Positions 57,880-64,000 of a DNA stretch of 64,000 bases are shown here, piece after piece. Where the stretch lies: positions 1 through 64,000 of the forward strand of contig CAZKAP010000013.1 in the NCBI GenBank assembly GCA_964550895.1, written 5' to 3'. How positions within the stretch are numbered: the stretch's first letter is position 1; each line of letters begins with the position of its first letter. The position numbers and the translations under genes were made by a program. A model generated the notes under the pieces. The model was not told the origin of the DNA, searched no databases, and worked only from the letters and a program-made list of their open reading frames with translations. The DNA comes from CAZKAP01 sp964550895 (GTDB lineage: Bacteria; Bacteroidota; Bacteroidia; Flavobacteriales; Flavobacteriaceae).

Positions 57880-58935
57880 ATGAATATTGCTATCGAGCGC
57901 AGTGAAAGCAGTCGGCTGGCTGGAATGGACATCGATAATCTCAAATTCGGAGAGCTCTTTACGGATCATATGTTCGTCTGTGATTTCCGGGAGGGCAACT
58001 GGCAGGAGCCGAGGATCGTACCCTACGGCCCCATTAAAATGAGTCCATCTTCCCGCGTTTTTCACTATGGCCAGGCCATATTCGAAGGTATGAAGGCGTA
58101 CCGGGGCCAGGACGGTAAGGTCTACCTGTTTCGGCCGATGGATAATATCCGCCGGTTTAACAAGTCTGCCGTCCGTATGTACATACCTGAAGTTCCGGAA
58201 GACCTCTTCATGGAAGGGTTGCAGACGCTGGTCCACACCGATAGCTCCTGGGTACCCGAGCCCTGGGGCAGCAGCCTGTATATCCGTCCTTTTGCGATCG
58301 CCTCCCAGGAAGGAATCATTGCCAGTCCATCCGAAGAATTCACCTTCATGATCATTTGTGCACCGGCTAACAAGTACTATTCCGGAGAGGTTCGCGTAAA
58401 AATCGAGGAAGACTTTAGCCGGGCGGCTCCAGGAGGATTCGGCTACGCCAAGGCGGCCGGAAACTACGCCGGTCAGTTCTACCCAACGGCGCTGGCCAGG
58501 GAACAGGGCTATCAGCAGATTATCTGGACCAATGCCGGAACGCATGAATTCATTGAGGAAGCCGGCACCATGAATATTTTCATGCGCGTGGGAGACACCC
58601 TGCTTACCAGTCCGGTAAGCGACAGCATACTCGACGGTATCACGCGCAAAAGCCTGATTCAATTGGCCCGGGACCGGGGAATAGACGTCGAGGTTCGGCC
58701 GGTGCGGGTAAGCGAACTCGTGGAAGCCGCAGAGGCGGGAACCTTGAAAGAACTCTTCGGAGCCGGTACGGCGGCAGTGGTCAGCCCGATCTCGGGCTTC
58801 GGGTTCCGGGATAAGAAATTTGAGTTGCCGGAGATCGCGGCGGACTCCATGGCCCTGCAGCTAAAGAATGCCCTGATGGACATACAGTACGGACGGGCAG
58901 AGGATCCCTACGGCTGGAGAGTAGCCGTACATTAA
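57880..58935 (+). CDS. ilvE: Branched-chain amino-acid aminotransferase
   Basis: Interconverts valine, leucine, isoleucine and their keto acids (351 residues; PLP fold type IV). Visible: YGQAIFEGMKAYRGQDGKVYLFRP, PLP-Lys in GFGYAKAAGNYAG, EEAGTMNIFM (glutamate near PLP) and DGITRKSLIQLARD, plus the late GTAAVVSPI (phosphate loop). Monocistronic or read with the small membrane genes downstream. Preceded by an exact -7 element. Confidence 0.96.
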   Translation: MNIAIERSESSRLAGMDIDNLKFGELFTDHMFVCDFREGNWQEPRIVPYGPIKMSPSSRVFHYGQAIFEGMKAYRGQDGKVYLFRPMDNIRRFNKSAVRMYIPEVPEDLFMEGLQTLVHTDSSWVPEPWGSSLYIRPFAIASQEGIIASPSEEFTFMIICAPANKYYSGEVRVKIEEDFSRAAPGGFGYAKAAGNYAGQFYPTALAREQGYQQIIWTNAGTHEFIEEAGTMNIFMRVGDTLLTSPVSDSILDGITRKSLIQLARDRGIDVEVRPVRVSELVEAAEAGTLKELFGAGTAAVVSPISGFGFRDKKFELPEIAADSMALQLKNALMDIQYGRAEDPYGWRVAVH

Positions 58936-58965
58936 AGACGGCCCTCGGACTCCAACGCAATCGCT

Positions 58966-59157
58966 ATGTCGACAGGCAGAATCATTTTCAGCATACTGTT
59001 CCTTATCGTTTTTGGCATCGTGCTTTTCTTCCAGTACAGGGGCCAAAGGGAATTTCACCGAAAGTATTTCAAAGGGGCCTGGTGGGTGATCGTCGCTTTC
59101 GGCCTCTTCGTTCTGCTTCTATTCGCATTCAAGTACTTCCTTACTGCAACCGCCTGA
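58966..59157 (+). CDS. Small two-helix membrane protein
   Basis: A 63-residue protein with two membrane helices (IIFSILFLIVFGIVLFF, then GAWWVIVAFGLFVLLLFAFKYFL) separated by a basic loop (QYRGQREFHRKYFK). Small proteins of this shape are conserved in Bacteroidota but have no assigned role. It follows ilvE by 30 bases and could be co-transcribed. Confidence 0.8.
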   Translation: MSTGRIIFSILFLIVFGIVLFFQYRGQREFHRKYFKGAWWVIVAFGLFVLLLFAFKYFLTATA

Positions 59158-59232
59158 ATTAGCTGTACGCAACAGCTCTGAGGCCATTCGCAACAATAAT
59201 CCTGCAAAACCTTGCCAGATGGTGAAAAGGAT

Positions 59233-59240
59233 TACATTTG
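59233..59240 (+). promoter_or_regulatory. -7 promoter element TACATTTG before small membrane gene
   Basis: Exact TAnnTTTG 22 bases before the ATG at 59262; rules out a longer in-frame start at 59238. Confidence 0.6.
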
Positions 59241-59261
59241 TATTGGATATCAACAAAAATC

Positions 59262-59441
59262 ATGACGGTTCTACTCTACATCCTGGCCTCTCTGCTCGTG
59301 CTGAATGCTGCCTTGCTGCTGTTCAGTGTGAATGGCGCAAAGGAGATGTTCAGACGACCTATCCGTAAACTGAGAGAGACCCAGGTTCCATCCATTATGG
59401 AGCGCAAGATCCCCCAGGCAGAGTACAAGAAAGCCGTTTAA
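59262..59441 (+). CDS. Small single-pass membrane protein with basic tail
   Basis: A 59-residue protein: one N-terminal membrane helix (MTVLLYILASLLVLNAALLL then FSVN) followed by a basic tail (MFRRPIRKLRETQVPS...QAEYKKAV). Its first 24 residues align without gaps to those of the 31-residue peptide at 46005-46100 (11 identities, including N15, A16, F21, S22, N24). Own exact -7 element upstream; crcB begins 17 bases after its stop. Function unknown. Confidence 0.8.
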   Translation: MTVLLYILASLLVLNAALLLFSVNGAKEMFRRPIRKLRETQVPSIMERKIPQAEYKKAV

Positions 59442-59458
59442 ATACGTGATTACATCTT

Positions 59459-59830
59459 GTGAAGCCATTGCTGTTTGCTTTTCTGGGAGGAGGACTTGGA
59501 GCAACTACCAGATACCTGATCGGTTTATGGCTGAAAAGGGAGGATCCTGGTTTCTTCTGGGCCACGTTTCTTTCCAACGTCCTGGGTTGCCTGCTTCTAG
59601 GTTTCATTATTGGCCTAAGAGATAAATCCGGTCTGAGTTCTGCTCAGTACGTGCTCTTTGCCGTCGGTTTCTGCGGAGCCCTGACCACCTTCTCCACCTG
59701 GATCTTCGAACAGTCTCAGCTCTACGACCTCAAAGGTATTGTAGCCACCGCTTCCTACACCTTTATCAGCTGGATGGCCGGATGGCTGGTCTTTATACTC
59801 GGGGGCTACCTCGCCCGTGGCTGGACATGA
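59459..59830 (+). CDS. crcB: Fluoride channel CrcB/Fluc
   Basis: A 123-residue, four-helix, dual-topology channel that exports fluoride. Hallmarks: GGGLGATTRYLIG at the start, TFLSNVLGCLLLGFI (N-x-x-G-C/S pore region) and GFCGALTTFSTW (the T-T-F-S-T fluoride/sodium motif). GTG start; the preceding gene ends 17 bases upstream, leaving no room for a fluoride riboswitch. Likely co-transcribed with the small membrane protein. Confidence 0.93.
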   Translation: MKPLLFAFLGGGLGATTRYLIGLWLKREDPGFFWATFLSNVLGCLLLGFIIGLRDKSGLSSAQYVLFAVGFCGALTTFSTWIFEQSQLYDLKGIVATASYTFISWMAGWLVFILGGYLARGWT

Positions 59831-59954
59831 ACCGAACCGGTATCTCCCGCCCCTTTGATTATTAAATCCATAATAATCTGTATCCAATTTTTTGAAGTCC
59901 TGAAAACTGAATCGCAATTCCACCCGCTTTTGGGCGTTCTGATGCACACGCCTA

Positions 59955-59962
59955 TATATTTG
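59955..59962 (+). promoter_or_regulatory. Promoter for glnB-amt (-7 TATATTTG, possible -33 TTG)
   Basis: Exact TAnnTTTG at 59955-59962, 21 bases before the glnB ATG; a TTG at 59930-59932 lies 22 bases upstream, within the spacing known for Flavobacterium promoters. Confidence 0.6.
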
Positions 59963-59983
59963 GATCGGTACAACTCGACATTC

Positions 59984-60322
59984 ATGAAAAAAGTAGAAGC
60001 CATTATTCGAAAATCGAAGTTTGATGAAGTGAAAAAGGCCCTCCACGCCGTGGAGGTAAACTTCTTCAGTTACTGGGACGTGACCGGAGTGGGCAACGAG
60101 AAGCAGGGTCACGTTTACCGTGGGATTGCCTACAGTACCACCGATATACAACGCAGGTACCTCTCCATAGTGGTGTCTGATGAATTCCTCGATCGAACCG
60201 TAGATGCCATACTGAGATCCGCGGCCACAGGAAATGTGGGGGACGGAAAGATATTTATTAGCGAAGTTACGGAGGCCTACCGCATCCGAACCGGAGAAAA
60301 CGGCCAGGCCGGCATTAACTAG
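59984..60322 (+). CDS. glnB: PII nitrogen regulatory protein
   Basis: A 112-residue trimeric PII signal protein that reads 2-oxoglutarate, ATP and ADP and, beside amt, gates the ammonium transporter. The start MKKVEAIIRKSKFDEVKKAL is typical; the T-loop shows GHVYRGIAY with both conserved Tyr positions but is about two residues shorter than in E. coli GlnB, and the C-signature TGNVGDGKIFISEVTEAYRIRTGENG is intact. A longer in-frame start 43 codons upstream is rejected because it precedes the exact -7 element. Operon with amt (24 bases apart). Confidence 0.95.
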   Translation: MKKVEAIIRKSKFDEVKKALHAVEVNFFSYWDVTGVGNEKQGHVYRGIAYSTTDIQRRYLSIVVSDEFLDRTVDAILRSAATGNVGDGKIFISEVTEAYRIRTGENGQAGIN

Positions 60323-60345
60323 GATCGACAAATCAAGTAGCAATC

Positions 60346-61605
60346 ATGGATCAAGCGATATTTACCGCCAATAATGTCTGGATGATGGTCTGCACGGGGC
60401 TGGTATTTTTCATGCACCTGGGTTTTTCCCTGCTGGAGATCGGGCTCACACGGCAGAAAAATACGGTGAACATACTCTTCAAAAACGTCTTTATCATATG
60501 TGTAGGCCTGCTGGTATACTACATCGGTGGATTTAACCTGATGTATCCGGGATTTGAAGAGGGAGACACGGGCTTTTTGAAATTTGCGGGTTTTGGACTG
60601 CCCATAAGCGAAGACGGACTCACCATAGCCTATGCCGACGGGGGGTATACGTACTGGACCGACTTCCTTTTTCAGGGGATGTTTGCCGCCACCGCGGCTA
60701 CCATAGTTTCGGGTGCCGTTGCCGAACGGATTAAGATCGGGCCCTTCATGATCTTTACTCTGATATATGTGGGGCTCGTATATCCCATAGTCGGATCGTG
60801 GCAATGGGGAGAAGGATTCCTCTCGAAGCTCCGCATAGGCGAGGCCGAGGGTTTCTATGACTTCGCGGGATCCACCCTGGTTCATTCCGTGGGGGGATGG
60901 GCGGCCCTGGTCGCCATTGCCTTATTGGGGCCCCGAATCGGAAAATTCGACGAGGACGGAAGGACGCAGGCCATACCCGGACACAACCTGCCCCTGGCAT
61001 CTGCAGGGGTACTCATACTATGGCTGGGCTGGTTCGGATTCAATGGAGGATCGGTGCTTTCCGCCGATCCCGCCGTCACCTCACTGGTCCTGGTCACTAC
61101 CTCACTGGCGGCGGCGGCTGGTGGTATAGGGGCTTTCCTCGCTTCCACCGCCCTGTATAAGAATTACGACCTGACCATGTTCCTGAACGGCATACTCGGC
61201 GGGCTGGTAGGCATAACCGCGGGTGCCGATCTGATGTCGCCGAATGAGGCCGTGATTATCGGACTCATCGCCGGAGTGATTATCGTTTTCGGCGTAACCC
61301 TGATCGATCGCCTCAAGCTGGACGATCCGGTCGGAGCCGTAACCGTTCACCTGATTGGAGGGGTCTGGGGTACCCTGGCCGTGGGCCTGTTCGGAGATAA
61401 GGCCGGATTCGATCAATTCCTGGTACAACTCACCTCCGTGGGTATCACAGGTGCATTTTGCTCGGCCGGAGCTTTCGCCATCATGTTCGCGCTCAAATCA
61501 AGCGTGGGCATACGGGTTCCGGAACTGGAAGAACTGGAGGGCCTTGACATACACGAACACGGTATGGACGCCTATGCGGACTTCAGCATGAGCGAACAGA
61601 AATAA
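60346..61605 (+). CDS. amt: Ammonium transporter (Amt family)
   Basis: An 11-helix inner-membrane ammonium channel of 419 residues. Visible: LGFSLLEIGLTRQKN at the start, DFAGSTLVHSVGGWAALV (twin-His first His), GWFGFNGGS, AVTVHLIGGVWGTLAVG (second His), and a cytoplasmic C-terminus VGIRVPELEELEGLDIHEHGMDAY, matching the PII-binding tail of AmtB. Follows glnB, whose product probably blocks it when nitrogen is plentiful. Confidence 0.97.
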   Translation: MDQAIFTANNVWMMVCTGLVFFMHLGFSLLEIGLTRQKNTVNILFKNVFIICVGLLVYYIGGFNLMYPGFEEGDTGFLKFAGFGLPISEDGLTIAYADGGYTYWTDFLFQGMFAATAATIVSGAVAERIKIGPFMIFTLIYVGLVYPIVGSWQWGEGFLSKLRIGEAEGFYDFAGSTLVHSVGGWAALVAIALLGPRIGKFDEDGRTQAIPGHNLPLASAGVLILWLGWFGFNGGSVLSADPAVTSLVLVTTSLAAAAGGIGAFLASTALYKNYDLTMFLNGILGGLVGITAGADLMSPNEAVIIGLIAGVIIVFGVTLIDRLKLDDPVGAVTVHLIGGVWGTLAVGLFGDKAGFDQFLVQLTSVGITGAFCSAGAFAIMFALKSSVGIRVPELEELEGLDIHEHGMDAYADFSMSEQK

Positions 61606-61643
61606 ACGTTCCGGCTGGAACCTGTCGTGTCGGCTCGGTTTTT

Positions 61644-62312
61644 TTAGAACCGAACCCCTGCCCTAACGGGCCCGGAGAGTACATTCTCCGTGGGAACCAG
61701 GGGGCACACGTATTTCGGATTATACGCGCAGTAGGGGTGATAGGCACGATTGAAATCAATGCTCAGGTAGGTGGCACCCGGTTCCGGATATGGGATATCC
61801 AGATAACGCCCCCCGTCGTAAGTCGAGATGCCATTGGTTTCATCACCAAAAGGCAGGAAAAGTGGCGTGTCGGCCTCGGGGAACCCCATGGGATCGAGCA
61901 GTTGGTAGGCTGTGAGTTCGAACTGCTGACCCTCCCGCTCGAAATGCAGTAGGAGATACGGGCGCTGGCCTCCTGATTCCGGGGGGATCTCCGATGTATT
62001 GGTTTCCAGCATCACCGGCAGCGCATCGGGTATTTGCTCCCAGGCTGCCTCCACCTCCCAGGTCGTGTCGATGGGATAAAACCTAAGCCCTTCGAATTCC
62101 TTTTTCTGTTCAGGGGTCAGGGGACTATTGGCCGAAACGCGATAGAACCGATCGAGTTCCGACTGAAACCTGCGGGTATCCCCGTAGCTGTCCGGGACAT
62201 CTGCATCGGAGTCCTCATCATCGTGGTACTTCTTGCCCGAATTGCAGGACAGTAGAAGCAGCAGAATCGCCATCCCGTAACCAACGGGCTGCCGTCTAAT
62301 AACGGGATTCAT
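61644..62312 (-). CDS. DUF1684 family lipoprotein
   Basis: A 222-residue lipoprotein. After MNPVIRRQPVGYGMAILLLLLSC (lipobox Cys), an acidic linker (HDDEDSDADVPDS) precedes a DUF1684 domain with its diagnostic C-terminal motif IDFNRAYHPYCAYNPKYVCPLVPTENVL. Function unknown; the family is widespread in bacteria with a beta-rich fold. Start at MNPVIRR overlaps the end of the upstream hydrolase-like gene by 17 bases, implying one transcript. Confidence 0.85.
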   Translation of the reverse strand: MNPVIRRQPVGYGMAILLLLLSCNSGKKYHDDEDSDADVPDSYGDTRRFQSELDRFYRVSANSPLTPEQKKEFEGLRFYPIDTTWEVEAAWEQIPDALPVMLETNTSEIPPESGGQRPYLLLHFEREGQQFELTAYQLLDPMGFPEADTPLFLPFGDETNGISTYDGGRYLDIPYPEPGATYLSIDFNRAYHPYCAYNPKYVCPLVPTENVLSGPVRAGVRF

Positions 62313-63717
62313 CCAGGTATTTGGCAACCAGTTCATTGTATTCGGGACTTAACCGGAATAAGGCCGTGTGTTTCAGTGCATACAAGCGTTCCTTGTCCTG
62401 GAAGCCTTTCTGAAAGACCAGATCGAGGTAGTACAGTGCCGTACCATAGTCTTCCTGGAACGCACTCAGCGAAATCACCTTCAGATAGGGATCGTGATTA
62501 TCGGGTTCGAGCAGGGTGCGCAACATATGGAGCAAGGCTTCAAAAGGTGCCCTCTCGGTGAGGGACAGCGAATCGCTTTGATCCTTAAGTACCAAAAGCT
62601 GATCGTCCACCAAAGCCGAAATATAACTCAGGGAGCGGGCCGCGAAGGCCCTTTCGTCGGCATGGGAATTTCCAACGTTACGTTTGCGAAGCCCATTGAT
62701 CTGATAATTCCACCAGCCCAGATTGTCCAGTTGCAAATACTCCAGATCGCTCTGCAGGTAGTCCCAGTAACGGAACCACTCCACCTCCTCCTTGTAGAAC
62801 AAATTACCCAGGCGCCGGTTCTGCTTCCTGTAATCCGACAGGAGGCCACGATCCCTGAGCTCTCGCTTCCATGAAGACCCGGAATGCATCCCGAACAAAT
62901 CCTCCTGCAGATCCCACTCCTCCTTGGCCAGAACCAGTCTTCCCTTATTCATCCAATGCCGGAGGCGATTCTCCGACGCGCCCCGCATTTTGGTATACAG
63001 GGTGGAATCGGGCTCTATGGTTCCCCCGAGCATGGCATTGAGCCGGACAATGGCCAGGCAGCGATTGAGGAACAGTTCCGTCGAATCCGACAGTTTGCCC
63101 TCAGTGGTAAGCAGATGGGCATCGCTACGGCCAATTTTGAGGCTTTCCCAGTCCGTTTTCATTTGTCGGTAGGCAAAGTCATTGTTACCGATGGCCCCTA
63201 CGAAATGCTTACCCCCCTGGTTCCTGAGAAAATCCACCCCGGCCAGAGGCCCGCCAAGGGCTATGGTTCCTTTGACACCTTCGACCAGAAAAGGTGTGGT
63301 ACTGGCCATCCTGCTGCTCGATTGGGTACCCAGACTGTAGATCATGGTCGGAACCAGCGGAAACAGCTCATTAGCAGCCTTGAGGACCTCGGCGGCCGAC
63401 TTCACGCTGTCCACAACAGAGGTGCTGTCCGTGGCGGCCTGCAGATGAATGAGCATGAAGCCCTCACGATCGAGCACTTCCTTCCAGGATTCCATCCTTT
63501 CTGCGGCACGGGTATCAAAATCGAAGTAGAGCAAAAGGGGCCAACTCTTTTCCTCGGAATAATCGGCCGGCAGATAGATTCGCACCGGATCCTTCCCGGG
63601 CACGAGTTCTATCGAATCGTTAATCTGTCCCTTTCGCAGAACAAAGGGCTCCTGCTGAGCCTGCAGTACCGCACAGTAAAATAAAAGAAATACGCAAAAA
63701 AATCTCGAATGAATCAT
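62296..63717 (-). CDS. Exported alpha/beta-hydrolase-like protein with degenerate nucleophile motif
   Basis: A 473-residue exported protein: signal peptide (MIHSRFFCVFLLFYCAVLQAQ), an alpha/beta-hydrolase-like domain (about 40-250, with WPLLLYFDFDTRAAERM, GFMLIHLQAATDS) and a long helical C-terminal half with paired Trp/Tyr-rich segments. The expected nucleophile elbow G-x-S-x-G reads G130-T-Q-S-S-S, with Gln at the usual Ser position, so normal serine-hydrolase chemistry is unlikely. The family is unknown to me. Same strand as, and overlapping, the DUF1684 gene. Confidence 0.7.
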   Translation of the reverse strand: MIHSRFFCVFLLFYCAVLQAQQEPFVLRKGQINDSIELVPGKDPVRIYLPADYSEEKSWPLLLYFDFDTRAAERMESWKEVLDREGFMLIHLQAATDSTSVVDSVKSAAEVLKAANELFPLVPTMIYSLGTQSSSRMASTTPFLVEGVKGTIALGGPLAGVDFLRNQGGKHFVGAIGNNDFAYRQMKTDWESLKIGRSDAHLLTTEGKLSDSTELFLNRCLAIVRLNAMLGGTIEPDSTLYTKMRGASENRLRHWMNKGRLVLAKEEWDLQEDLFGMHSGSSWKRELRDRGLLSDYRKQNRRLGNLFYKEEVEWFRYWDYLQSDLEYLQLDNLGWWNYQINGLRKRNVGNSHADERAFAARSLSYISALVDDQLLVLKDQSDSLSLTERAPFEALLHMLRTLLEPDNHDPYLKVISLSAFQEDYGTALYYLDLVFQKGFQDKERLYALKHTALFRLSPEYNELVAKYLDESRY

Positions 63718-63778
63718 AGCAACTAATGCAGCAGAAAGATAGCAATTAAAACGGTGGTTTACCACTTTCTCTACCCCA

Positions 63779-64000
63779 TCAGTTCCCCAGGGTGCGCTCC
63801 CGGATCACCTCGGATAGTATAATATGGGTACGCGTCTCGCCATAGGAAATCAGGGTATCAATGAACGATTCGAGATGGGCCTGATCGCGGAGCCGGACTT
63901 CCATCATAATATTTTCGTTTCCGGTTATCCGGAAACAATTGATCACCTCCGGATAATCCCGGACGTCCTTAAGAAAGGGTTTGAGCTTTCCCACAAAAGC
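63779..64000 (-). CDS. Lrp/AsnC family regulator, C-terminal part (cut by window end)
   Basis: The last 73 residues of a leftward gene whose start lies beyond the window. The sequence FVGKLKPFLKDVRDYPEVINCF...IMMEVRLRDQAHLESFIDTLI is the RAM/AsnC_trans_reg effector domain that senses amino acids and drives octamer formation in Lrp/AsnC regulators; the N-terminal helix-turn-helix is outside the window. The hydrolase-like gene begins 62 bases after its stop on the same strand. Confidence 0.9.
   Translation of the reverse strand, partial: AFVGKLKPFLKDVRDYPEVINCFRITGNENIMMEVRLRDQAHLESFIDTLISYGETRTHIILSEVIRERTLGN

Noticed and set aside
59442..59458. Fluoride riboswitch before crcB
   Set aside because: Only 17 bases separate the crcB start from the previous gene, and nothing resembling the aptamer is present.

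Overview
The window looks like a core chromosomal segment of a high-GC member of the Flavobacteriaceae (Bacteroidota), similar in feel to Robiginitalea or its relatives. Three things support this. It holds a type IX secretion system (T9SS) type B substrate next to a PorP/SprF-like protein and a PorE-like OmpA protein. It holds lineage-typical families (DUF5606, DUF1573, DUF3276, an extended NusB, DapD with succinylase-type lysine synthesis). About twenty genes are preceded by a perfect copy of the Bacteroidota -7 promoter element TAnnTTTG. Coding sequence is GC-rich; only the first ~400 bases and a few intergenic gaps are AT-rich. I found no tRNA, rRNA, CRISPR array, prophage or insertion sequence.

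Layout. 1-412: end of an unrecognised gene, then AT-rich DNA. 413-2989: DUF5606, peptide deformylase, RuvX, DapD. 3136-8607: six genes for surface glycan (probably lipooligosaccharide core) assembly. 8694-10690: threonylcarbamoyl-AMP synthase-type protein and tRNA nucleotidyltransferase. 10883-18347: three overlapping genes encoding a 1,515-residue repeat-rich secreted protein with a type B T9SS sorting domain, a PorP/SprF-like outer-membrane protein and a PorE-like OmpA protein. 18449-24157: haem A synthase, a pRiA4b ORF-3-like protein, a YejK-like nucleoid protein, a kinase-like unknown and an ABC-2 exporter pair. 24229-35155: uvrB, hsp20, sucC, lysA, a periplasmic thioredoxin, guaB, an HMG-CoA lyase / LysE pair and a DUF4440-type lipoprotein. 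35274-42864: S9 peptidase, pyrD, a peptidase-T-like protein lacking metal ligands, and the nusB-DUF1573-yajC operon. 43058-49350: MsbA-like exporter, DUF3276, thioredoxin-like protein, cyclophilin-FKBP fusion, M28 peptidase, PPK2. 49646-57781: a sigma-54 activator without a DNA-binding domain, MscS, a NatAB-type exporter, grpE-dnaJ, a TIGR01777 oxidoreductase, MnmD. 57880-64000: ilvE, small membrane proteins, CrcB, the glnB-amt pair, a DUF1684 lipoprotein, a degenerate hydrolase and the start of an Lrp/AsnC regulator.

Most of the window is housekeeping. The parts most worth following up are the secreted-repeat-protein operon with its exact 171-base repeat, two apparent pseudoenzymes (peptidase-T-like at 39706-40971 and alpha/beta-hydrolase-like at 62296-63717), a putative atypical kinase (21285-22340), and a pair of unannotated-size membrane peptides (46005-46100 and 59262-59441) that share an N-terminal motif. 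Start codons were often moved inward from the longest reading frame using family starts, overlaps with neighbours and the position of -7 elements.
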